From the NCBI GenBank assembly GCA_030592085.1, contig JAUUZV010000126.1, forward strand, positions 1 through 7,278: a stretch of DNA of 7,278 bases. The letters run 5' to 3'. Numbering within the stretch: the stretch's first letter is position 1; every line of letters starts with the position of its first letter. Of this stretch, positions 1-6,577 are shown in pieces. The stretch is from Clostridia bacterium (GTDB lineage: Bacteria; Bacillota; Clostridia; DUPQ01). Both the position numbers and the translations under genes were made by a program. The notes under the pieces were generated by a model. That model searched no databases and was not told the origin of the DNA. It was given only the letters and a program-made list of their open reading frames with translations.

Positions 1-1317
1 ATTTATTATATTTGATACCATATAAAAAGAGCTATTATCCATTGTCACAAAACTTTCTCTTGTTCTTCCAAGTTTATAAGGACTGTCAGGGTAAACCCCT
101 AAACCTTGTAAAAATGTTTTATTTTTTCTTTTTTCATTTAATTTTTCATATATGTTTAAAATATCTTTATAGTATTTTTTTATTATTCGCTTTTTATTGC
201 TTTTTGAATATAAATCCCATACTAATATTATAAACAAACATTCTGTGTAACCAAATTTACCTGATTGTAATATATTAAAATCTCTATTCCATCTATGAGG
301 TATGCTTCCATCTTCTAGTATGTTTTTTTTATAAAATCGTAATGCTTTTTTTTGATAAGTTAAGTCATTCCATTTTGAAAATTCATTTAATGATACTAAG
401 CTATCCCATCCCCAAACCCAGTAATAATCACTTGCTGAAGCTCTAATAATATTTTTACTACTAAGTTTAGTACTCTCAGCATAAAATGGAATCAGTTTCA
501 TTAATTCACCAATTTCTTTGGACTCACTAAATTCAACTATTGGTTGCTTTTCTTTTAACTTTTCATATCTTAATATTTGTTTCTTAATTATATCTCTATA
601 GTGGTTTTTTATTCGCTTTTGCTCTTTTCTCAAGTCGCTTAGCGAATCACCAAAAGATATACTAGATATAGTATTGCTTATTTTATTAATAGTCATATAT
701 ATATAACTGTCAAAAAACATTTCATTTTTTTCTATATTACTATATTTAATCTCAAGTTTATCATTACTATTATTTGCATCCACTCCTTCATTAACATTAA
801 ACAATCTAAAATGTTCATTTATATTTACTAAAAAGCATCCATTTTCGTTAACCCAATCAACTAATTTGTAATAGTCATGAGCTATATATATTTGTTCATT
901 TTTAATGGTTTTTGTAGTCCACTCTCTTTTCCCATGTACATTTTTATATAAATTTTCTTCATTTAATATTACTTTAAGTTCTTTATTCTTATTTATTGAT
1001 TCAATAATCAAACTTTTATGAGAAGCAAATCCACATATCATTTCTTTATCACTTATAAATCCATATGAAGATACAAATAGATTTGTTAAATCTACTTTTT
1101 TATTATTAATATAAAAGGATATAGCTTGTGTTTTATCACTTCGCATAATATATGCATTTCTACTTACAGGTTGTGTACCGTGATAGGACAGTTGGTTAAA
1201 ACCATTTTGTCCAATTCCAGCAGATATTAAATCATCACAAATAAAGACTGTTTTAAAATCAAGTTGACTAACGCCTTTATCAAAATAGGTGCTATGCCTT
1301 TTTAATCTGTCAATCAT
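1..1317 (-). CDS. Probable six-hairpin (alpha/alpha)6 glycosidase, C-terminus beyond window
   Basis: This minus-strand reading frame is open for 439 codons from ATG at 1317 to the window edge with no stop, so the protein is partial. It begins MIDRLKRHSTYF and has no signal peptide or membrane segment. Residues about 1-220 look beta-rich, as in the N-terminal sandwich of many (alpha/alpha)6 glycosidases. Residues about 225-260 are a charged helical linker. From about 265 the sequence becomes helical, with the aromatic motif YYWVWGWDS (298-306), GSIPHRW (337-343) and VTMDNSSFY (424-432). The W-x-W-D pattern and later D-N-S-S stretch recall GH63/GH37/GH15-like six-hairpin enzymes. The family is inferred from these motifs only, and neither the exact GH family nor the substrate can be assigned. 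The start overlaps the stop of the upstream lyase gene by 8 nt (ATGATTGA), implying translational coupling; only a weak GATGGGA precedes it. It probably removes monosaccharides from oligosaccharides released by the other operon products. Confidence 0.6.
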   Translation of the reverse strand, partial: MIDRLKRHSTYFDKGVSQLDFKTVFICDDLISAGIGQNGFNQLSYHGTQPVSRNAYIMRSDKTQAISFYINNKKVDLTNLFVSSYGFISDKEMICGFASHKSLIIESINKNKELKVILNEENLYKNVHGKREWTTKTIKNEQIYIAHDYYKLVDWVNENGCFLVNINEHFRLFNVNEGVDANNSNDKLEIKYSNIEKNEMFFDSYIYMTINKISNTISSISFGDSLSDLRKEQKRIKNHYRDIIKKQILRYEKLKEKQPIVEFSESKEIGELMKLIPFYAESTKLSSKNIIRASASDYYWVWGWDSLVSLNEFSKWNDLTYQKKALRFYKKNILEDGSIPHRWNRDFNILQSGKFGYTECLFIILVWDLYSKSNKKRIIKKYYKDILNIYEKLNEKRKNKTFLQGLGVYPDSPYKLGRTRESFVTMDNSSFYMVSNIIN

Positions 1318-4300
1318 GATATATCCCATCTATTTTCATGAACTCACAATGTTTCATGTCTACACTGATTTTTCTATTCTTTATTGAAAGCAACCCATAC
1401 TTACCTTTAAAATGAATGTTTTCATATTTAAATTCAAAAGTCTTTTTTGATGAAAAAATAATTTTTGTAATATTATTATACTTAATTATAACTACTTTAC
1501 CATCCTCTAAAAATTCCACATTATTTAGTGGTTCATTAAGGGAACTAACTAATACACTATAAGTGGTATTTTTGCTTTTGTTTAAAATTGTTAATATTTC
1601 ACTTCGTTCGTCTCCTTTATAAAGTCCATCTTTATATATCCAATCATAATCACGCCAGTTGCCATCAAAAACTTTGCATCTTAATTCATCTAAACCTTCA
1701 TGAGACCAATTTGTAAGATTTATAGTTTCAATATCTTTTTTGTGTAAATAAACATATGTGTCTAAATTATATTTACCAACAAACTTAATATACTCATCCT
1801 TTGCTTTTGAGCTTTTTGCTAAAAAGTGTAAATCAAATTGAGTCTTTTCTTCACCATTAATATAATCTCTAATATATAATGTATTCCATTCTTTAATATA
1901 AGTTACATCTCTATTCCAAACTACAGGTTTTATATTAATGGGGTTATTAAGCAATCTATATGAAAAATCTTTATCTCTAGATGGCCATTTAGGCCATTTT
2001 TGTATTGTAGATATATTATGAGTAAAACTAGTTAGTGAAGCTTTTTTATTTGAGATAAACAAGTCTACACTTCCTCTTTTATGTGTAACATCACTCATAT
2101 CTTTTACACTTACTCTGTTATGCATAAATGATTGATCTACCGGTGGGTTATATTGACTTCCGTAATCAATTAAAATAGGTATTTCATTTGCGTAAAAAAT
2201 TATTGTTCCTTCATCATGATCATAATGTTCTCTAATATATCCTGATTTAATAACAAGATACCCTTTTGCATCTTTTGTTCTAGATATGGTTCCAAACCCT
2301 TCATAAAATAAATCATGCCATTTTCTTTTCAAGTTATAATCTAAAAATACATCTACAAGACATAAACCATACTTAAAAGCACAATTCCTATCAACCATTG
2401 GAACTATACCAATTTCTCCTGCTCTTTTAAAAGCACTCATCATTTCCTTTGAAAATTCCTTATCTGTATCTTTTGTAAATTTAGCAGCATATGCAAATAC
2501 AACTTGTAATTGTTGTGTATGATAGTTAATATCAGTATCACCTAAACTCGGAATCATACTAATTTTCATTCTTGGGTCTTTTGGTGTTTGAATATTAGCT
2601 AGAAACTTATATGTATTCTTTAATCTTTTATTAGTAAAAAAATCATATATGTTATTATTTTTATAAACTTGAATAAAAAAGGAGTAATACATTAATGTAT
2701 ATGCTTGATAATTTGGTGCTTCCACAAAGGCATAATCACTATTTATACACCTTTTTAAATCTTTAATAAATTCTTTTTTTGCATATTGTATCCATTCACT
2801 TTGTTTTGGATGTTTTTTTATTATACATGCAGCTATACCAAAACTTGTAAAGTAATCACTGTGAAAATTTACATTTCCTTTTCCAAAGCTTGTTTTATTT
2901 TTATCTGGCCAGTAATCATTATCTTGCATACAGTACAATAAGTATGTAATTTTTTTCATGATTGCAATTTTCGTACTATTTTCTATTTCAACTTCATTAG
3001 CTATTAAATCAAAATCAATTACTGCATTTCTAAAAGGTCTGGTAAATGCTATGGCAACTAAATCATGAAATGCATATCCAAAGTGTTTAAACATGGCAAT
3101 TCTTGTGTCAAACCATTTTTCAATTTTTATTACTAAATCTTTTGCAACATTAGCATCATTAGTTGCTAAATAATATCCTGCTTTATCATCTAAAAATTCG
3201 TCAAATCCTATATATTTATTTATAACATCACTAAACAAAGTAAATTTATTTAAATTTTCTCTCATCTTAGCAATATCATCTTTTCTTATTAGTAATGAGG
3301 GATATTCAATGTCACATAATTCCTTATATTCAAAAATCCAATTTGAATATTTATTAAGATTTGCTCCATTATATATACTTGATAGTCTTTCAACATTATG
3401 AATATATTTTATATTTGAAAACCCTGTTAAATTATCTTGATAACCGATTTTTGATATGTCAATTTCAGGAATTTTACTTTTATCTTTATCAATTTTATTT
3501 AATGATATTATCCATTGTCTTTTACCTTTATTAATCGGTGCTTTAATAATTCCAAATTTATCAATAATAAGTTTATTTTCTTCACCATTTTCCCAGTTTG
3601 AAGCATACGCACCTACAATTGATAATATACTATTTTCATCATATAACGATAACACAGGAGATTCATCTTTTCCCCATCCAAAAAATGGTTTTATTTTAGC
3701 AATTATGTTTGTATTAGAATTAATATTAAAATAAAGTCGCTCAAACTCATTACTTTTTTTCCCTTTTTCTTCACTAGGTGTATGCATTCTTACAAAAGCT
3801 TTTCTAGGAATAAAATTATTTGTTGTTACTCTTAAGTTGCTATTTTTTGTTGAAAATTCTTCACTGATTAATATTTCTTTTTTATCTTTATACATAGTAA
3901 TTTTAAATATATATTTATATGTATCTTTAATTAAATAATGTATTAATACTTCTAATTTGACTTTTTTATTTCGATCTATTTTTGTTTTGATTATTGCACT
4001 TTTGATATTTGTTATTTCAAATATACAATTTCCTTTAGAATCAATACTTGAGTAATCAAGTATTGGTCCTGGAACATCACTACTATACAATCCAGCTTTT
4101 GGTATTCTAATAGACACAAGTCCATTTGATATATATTGGTAATTATCCTTTTTCTTTATTATAAAGTTACTTACTTTTAAAATATTTTCTTTTGCTACTA
4201 AGTTATATTTTTTTATTTCATATGCTTTTAAACTATCAAAAAAAGTAATTTCTAGTTTTTTCTTATTTATAACTTTAAAATCAGCATCAAGTTTATTATG

Positions 4301-4420
4301 TATCGAGTCAGTTAATATAAATGATTTACTACAATCTATATCCTTTATTACTTTATTTATAATTTGCGTTTCATAATTAAACCCAAATTGCTCTTTTATT
4401 ATAAATGATGTAACTTTCAT
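1310..4420 (-). CDS. Heparinase II/III-like polysaccharide lyase (or related hydrolase), 1036 aa
   Basis: The C-terminal half carries the hallmarks of the heparinase II/III fold (PL12/15/17/21-type). A helical toroid spans about 370-700, with NVNFHSDYFTSFG (516-528) and VEAPNYQAYTLMYY (566-579) as likely sites of the catalytic Asn/His and Tyr. A beta-sandwich follows, with EHYDHDEGTIIFYANEIP (731-748), LIDYGS (750-755) and MHNRV (766-770). H732/H735, D752 and H767 match the places where this family binds metal and positions a catalytic His; the residue roles are inferred by analogy. Residues 1-330 form an extra beta-rich N-terminal region of unknown function, making the protein longer than typical heparinases (about 650-770 aa). 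There is no signal peptide, so it is probably cytoplasmic. AGAAGG lies 5 nt before the ATG at 4420. It sits 23 nt after the fucosidase gene and overlaps the next gene by 8 nt. Family assignment is solid; lyase chemistry and substrate (uronic-acid glycan?) are not established. Confidence 0.8.
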   Translation of the reverse strand: MKVTSFIIKEQFGFNYETQIINKVIKDIDCSKSFILTDSIHNKLDADFKVINKKKLEITFFDSLKAYEIKKYNLVAKENILKVSNFIIKKKDNYQYISNGLVSIRIPKAGLYSSDVPGPILDYSSIDSKGNCIFEITNIKSAIIKTKIDRNKKVKLEVLIHYLIKDTYKYIFKITMYKDKKEILISEEFSTKNSNLRVTTNNFIPRKAFVRMHTPSEEKGKKSNEFERLYFNINSNTNIIAKIKPFFGWGKDESPVLSLYDENSILSIVGAYASNWENGEENKLIIDKFGIIKAPINKGKRQWIISLNKIDKDKSKIPEIDISKIGYQDNLTGFSNIKYIHNVERLSSIYNGANLNKYSNWIFEYKELCDIEYPSLLIRKDDIAKMRENLNKFTLFSDVINKYIGFDEFLDDKAGYYLATNDANVAKDLVIKIEKWFDTRIAMFKHFGYAFHDLVAIAFTRPFRNAVIDFDLIANEVEIENSTKIAIMKKITYLLYCMQDNDYWPDKNKTSFGKGNVNFHSDYFTSFGIAACIIKKHPKQSEWIQYAKKEFIKDLKRCINSDYAFVEAPNYQAYTLMYYSFFIQVYKNNNIYDFFTNKRLKNTYKFLANIQTPKDPRMKISMIPSLGDTDINYHTQQLQVVFAYAAKFTKDTDKEFSKEMMSAFKRAGEIGIVPMVDRNCAFKYGLCLVDVFLDYNLKRKWHDLFYEGFGTISRTKDAKGYLVIKSGYIREHYDHDEGTIIFYANEIPILIDYGSQYNPPVDQSFMHNRVSVKDMSDVTHKRGSVDLFISNKKASLTSFTHNISTIQKWPKWPSRDKDFSYRLLNNPINIKPVVWNRDVTYIKEWNTLYIRDYINGEEKTQFDLHFLAKSSKAKDEYIKFVGKYNLDTYVYLHKKDIETINLTNWSHEGLDELRCKVFDGNWRDYDWIYKDGLYKGDERSEILTILNKSKNTTYSVLVSSLNEPLNNVEFLEDGKVVIIKYNNITKIIFSSKKTFEFKYENIHFKGKYGLLSIKNRKISVDMKHCEFMKIDGIYHD

Positions 4421-4443
4421 AATAACCTTCTTATATATAAATA

Positions 4444-6369
4444 TTATTTACGTTTTTCTTTAAAAACACTTGTTACACTTGCTATTACAGCAAGGGCGCC
4501 GCTAGCTGATGTATATAAAGTTTTGAATATAATATATCCCCAATTTGTAAATCCATCAGGAAAAGCTAGAAAAACAAGACCATTTAATAATCCACCAAAT
4601 ACAATCACACAAGCAAACATAATTAGTAGTGCTTTAATTAGTGAATTTATTGGTTTTTTAACTTCCATATATGAATCACCTAAAACTGAAACTTTGCCCT
4701 TCTTAAGATCTTTTCTTGTACCTTTAATCACTAACCAACTAGTTAAAAACACTATAATTCCTACAGTTATCAGTACATCAATACCAGCATCAAGTGCAGA
4801 TATAGTTGACATCATCCGATATGAAAATAAAGCAATCAGACCATTAATTACACCATTAATTAGAGCTGAAACAATTGCGTTATCACGTATATATTTTTTG
4901 GGGTTTTTACCGATAATTTGTGGAAGAGAATATTTTTTAAACTCTTTTAATGATTTAACATTTATAACTAAAATAGATACATTTTTATCTGGTATTCTCT
5001 TAGGAATAATAATATTAATATTATTTTCACTTTGGGTAAACTTAAGAGATTTTCCGTTTATTATTGAGATATTCACAACTTTACTTTTGCAACCTTTTAC
5101 TACTAATTCACCCTCCTTAGGCCATTCATGTACATGTAAGTAAAGTGTTTTATCTTTTCTTGTTACTGTCCCCCACGATTGACTACTTAATGGTGTATAG
5201 GTATTACCATAGATTGAATCATCATTATCTTTCATCCATTCTCCTACACTACTCAATCGCTTAATAATCTCTGATGGGAATTCCCCTTTATCTGTAGGGC
5301 CAACATTTAAAAGATAATTTCCACCATGTCCAGTTATAAGAGACAGATTTTTTATTAATTCCTTAGGTGACTTCCATTGTGTTTCATTAGGATTATAAGC
5401 CCAAGTTTGCCCAATGGTCATACATGTTTCCCATGGTTGAAAACGTTCTGGTGGTGGAAATGATTCTTGTGTAACTGGTGCAAGATCTAACGTTCCTTCT
5501 GCATACTTATGTATTTGTTTTTTTACCCATCCACGAATAATTGGTATCTTAAACATAAGAATTACTAGTTTAAAAAACTTTTCACTTTCAATTCCGTCAC
5601 CTGAAGGAGGTCTATTGTTTTTTATTGGTATCCCATTTGTTGGAATAAATTGTTCAGGTGTGACAAAATCATAATCATCTCCCAACCTATCATTAATTAA
5701 AGTATTAGGGCTTAGTTCATGAACAAGTTTATGAAAACGAGATGTATCATATTTTTTATGATTACAAATACCATCAAACCATATCACACTTATTTCACCA
5801 TAATCAGTCAGCAATTTACGAATATGGCTTTCCATATAATCAAGATAATCTCCCCATTCTTTACGTTTTGGTTCACCTAGCCAATTCTTTGTAATTGGTT
5901 TAGATGTATCACGATAACCAGTATGCCACATATCAGGTGGTGAGTAATAAAAACCTAACTTCATCCCTTCCTTTTTACAAGCATTTGCTAGTTCAAGGCA
6001 AACATCTCTTCCAAAAGAAGTATTAGTAATCTTATAGTCTGTTCCTGGAGCATCAAACATACAAAATCCATCATGATGCTTGGATGTTATAACAATATAT
6101 TTCATACCTGCATCCTTGGCTATTTTAACCCATTTTTCCGCATCAAAATCAGTAGGATTAAACTTTTCAGGTAATTTCACATACTCTTCTTCAGACACTG
6201 TTGATGGAGTATCAAACATGGCTTCTGAAAGCCCAGGAGCCATTATTGGCCAAGAAGCTTCTGCCCCTGCTACTGTATAAGCTCCCCAATGTATAAACAT
6301 ACCAAACTTGGCATCAAGGTACCACTTTAAGTTGTTTTTATTTTTATTATTTTGAAGCTGCTTCTTCAT
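4444..6369 (-). CDS. GH29-type alpha-L-fucosidase with C-terminal four-helix membrane domain
   Basis: The 641-residue protein has a GH29 catalytic barrel. FGMFIHWG (22-29), SKHHDGF (96-102), FYYSPPDMWH (140-149), VIWFDG (195-200; D199 is the expected nucleophile), TPEQ (237-240), PWETCMTI (312-319; conserved Glu E314) and GHGGNYLLNVGP (347-358) are all present, so the domain should be active in removing alpha-L-fucose. A beta-domain follows (about 385-475). Two features are unusual: a hydrophobic insertion at about 255-311, and a C-terminal domain (about 490-641) with four predicted membrane helices near 498-517, 528-548, 576-603 and 611-634. Basic residues before helix 1, between helices 2 and 3 and at the C-terminus place the enzyme on the cytoplasmic side; there is no signal peptide. 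ATG at 6369 is preferred over the ATG at 6387 because the strong GGAGGGGG lies between them, 8 nt before 6369. It is the first gene of the operon. Exact substrate is unknown. Confidence 0.9.
   Translation of the reverse strand: MKKQLQNNKNKNNLKWYLDAKFGMFIHWGAYTVAGAEASWPIMAPGLSEAMFDTPSTVSEEEYVKLPEKFNPTDFDAEKWVKIAKDAGMKYIVITSKHHDGFCMFDAPGTDYKITNTSFGRDVCLELANACKKEGMKLGFYYSPPDMWHTGYRDTSKPITKNWLGEPKRKEWGDYLDYMESHIRKLLTDYGEISVIWFDGICNHKKYDTSRFHKLVHELSPNTLINDRLGDDYDFVTPEQFIPTNGIPIKNNRPPSGDGIESEKFFKLVILMFKIPIIRGWVKKQIHKYAEGTLDLAPVTQESFPPPERFQPWETCMTIGQTWAYNPNETQWKSPKELIKNLSLITGHGGNYLLNVGPTDKGEFPSEIIKRLSSVGEWMKDNDDSIYGNTYTPLSSQSWGTVTRKDKTLYLHVHEWPKEGELVVKGCKSKVVNISIINGKSLKFTQSENNINIIIPKRIPDKNVSILVINVKSLKEFKKYSLPQIIGKNPKKYIRDNAIVSALINGVINGLIALFSYRMMSTISALDAGIDVLITVGIIVFLTSWLVIKGTRKDLKKGKVSVLGDSYMEVKKPINSLIKALLIMFACVIVFGGLLNGLVFLAFPDGFTNWGYIIFKTLYTSASGALAVIASVTSVFKEKRK
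4447..4881 (-). other. Encoded four-helix membrane domain fused to the fucosidase
   Basis: This segment encodes residues about 497-641. It has four hydrophobic stretches, beginning ALINGVINGLIALF, DVLITVGIIVFLTSW, LIKALLIMFACVIVFGG and IIFKTLYTSASGALAVIAS. The loop between helices 2 and 3 is rich in Lys (TRKDLKKGK) and the tail ends FKEKRK, so both termini should face the cytoplasm. The segment resembles a small stand-alone integral membrane protein joined to the enzyme, but I do not recognise a named family with certainty. The reading frame is continuous with the catalytic domain, with no stop or start-site signature at the junction. Confidence 0.75.
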
Positions 6370-6377
6370 GATAAATA

Positions 6378-6385
6378 CCCCCTCC
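6378..6385 (-). promoter_or_regulatory. Ribosome binding site deciding the fucosidase start
   Basis: On the minus strand GGAGGGGG is followed by an 8-nt spacer (TATTTATC) and ATG at 6369. An in-frame ATG at 6387 overlaps this site and has no good purine-rich sequence of its own at the right distance. The downstream ATG, giving a protein beginning MKKQLQ, is therefore the better start. Confidence 0.8.
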
Positions 6386-6389
6386 ATAG

Positions 6390-6417
6390 ATTATATCTTA
6401 TAATTTAATTTTATCAT
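6390..6417 (-). promoter_or_regulatory. Weak promoter candidate for the fucosidase operon
   Basis: Reading the minus strand, ATGATA, a 16-nt spacer and a perfect TATAAT (6395-6390) form a possible sigma-A promoter. Its start point would fall only about 14 nt before the ATG, trimming the ribosome binding site to AGGGGG. That makes this assignment doubtful. An alternative -10-like TAAAAT lies at 6413-6408 without a well-spaced -35 box. The region is so AT-rich that chance matches are expected. Confidence 0.3.
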
Positions 6418-6426
6418 TTAACATCG

Positions 6427-6431
6427 TTGAC
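6427..6431 (+). other. TTGAC pentamer, candidate IS insertion/cleavage site
   Basis: IS200/IS605 elements insert 3' of short motifs such as TTAC, TTGAT or TTGAC, and a subterminal hairpin starts a few bases inside the left end. TTGAC here is followed directly by AAGAA and the 11-bp hairpin arm, which fits such a left boundary. A pentamer is easily found by chance and the right end is outside the window, so this is only a candidate. Confidence 0.3.
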
Positions 6432-6498
6432 AAGAAGTCGCCCACCTCAATGCTTCCTTTCTCACTTTAGTGAGAGCATAGGTGGGTGATGAATTGTC
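6429..6498 (+). repeat. Long imperfect hairpin, IS200/IS605-type end or omega-RNA-like structure
   Basis: The arms pair in layers. GACAA (6429-6433) pairs with TTGTC (6494-6498). A symmetric GAA/GAA internal loop follows. GTCGCCCACCT (6437-6447) then pairs with AGGTGGGTGAT (6480-6490), 11 pairs of which two are G-T. ATGC (6450-6453) pairs with GCAT (6476-6479), and TCTCAC (6460-6465) with GTGAGA (6470-6475) around a TTTA loop. Unpaired CA and TTCCTT bulges lie on the left arm only. The GAAG...CCCACCTC...AGGTGGG layout resembles what I recall of subterminal hairpins and guide-RNA scaffolds of IS200/IS605 elements. No T-run follows, so it is not a typical terminator. The structure is seen directly; its role as element end or RNA scaffold is inferred from the adjacent tnpB. 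Confidence 0.6.
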
Positions 6499-6518
6499 TT
6501 AATTTAAAGTATAGTTCA

Positions 6519-6548
6519 TTGATAATACTACGTCAATTCTGATAAAAT
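6519..6548 (+). promoter_or_regulatory. Probable tnpB promoter
   Basis: TTGATA (6519-6524) and TAAAAT (6543-6548), separated by 18 nt, each match the sigma-A consensus at five of six positions. Transcription would begin near 6555, leaving a short leader that contains the AAGGTG ribosome binding site. The divergent fucosidase operon starts on the other side of the hairpin. Confidence 0.6.
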
Positions 6549-6564
6549 ATAGGTAGTAGAAAAC

Positions 6565-6570
6565 AAGGTG
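6565..6570 (+). promoter_or_regulatory. Ribosome binding site of tnpB
   Basis: AAGGTG lies 7 nt before ATG at 6578. A second ATG at 6574, in another frame, would be only 3 nt away and reads just three codons before TAA, so 6578 is the functional start. Confidence 0.75.
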
Positions 6571-6577
6571 ATTATGA

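Noticed and set aside
12..233. Plus-strand 73-codon open frame
   Set aside because: It lies antisense to the continuous 439-codon glycosidase frame, is made of Phe/Leu/Tyr-rich low-complexity sequence from A-rich codons read backwards, and has no ribosome binding site.
321..356. A8/T8 runs in the glycosidase gene as programmed slippage sites
   Set aside because: Such runs are common in DNA this AT-rich, the zero frame stays open, and no downstream stimulating structure is seen.
3456..3734. Plus-strand 92-codon open frame inside the lyase gene
   Set aside because: It is a shadow of the lyase coding sequence, with composition explained by the opposite strand and no start signal.
4523..5143. 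Plus-strand 206-codon open frame opposite the membrane tail of the fucosidase
   Set aside because: The minus-strand frame contains conserved GH29 and coherent membrane-helix sequence continuous with it. The antisense frame shows no recognisable domain or ribosome binding site.
6080..6280. Plus-strand 66-codon open frame opposite the GH29 N-terminus
   Set aside because: It is antisense to conserved GH29 motifs and is a shadow frame.
6370..6387. Upstream ATG at 6387 as the fucosidase start (six extra residues, MEGVFI)
   Set aside because: The extra codons are the ribosome binding site itself (GGAGGGGG), correctly spaced for the ATG at 6369.
6429..6498. Hairpin read as a Rho-independent terminator
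   Set aside because: No run of T follows either arm on either strand, and it sits between two divergently transcribed genes where no transcript needs to end.
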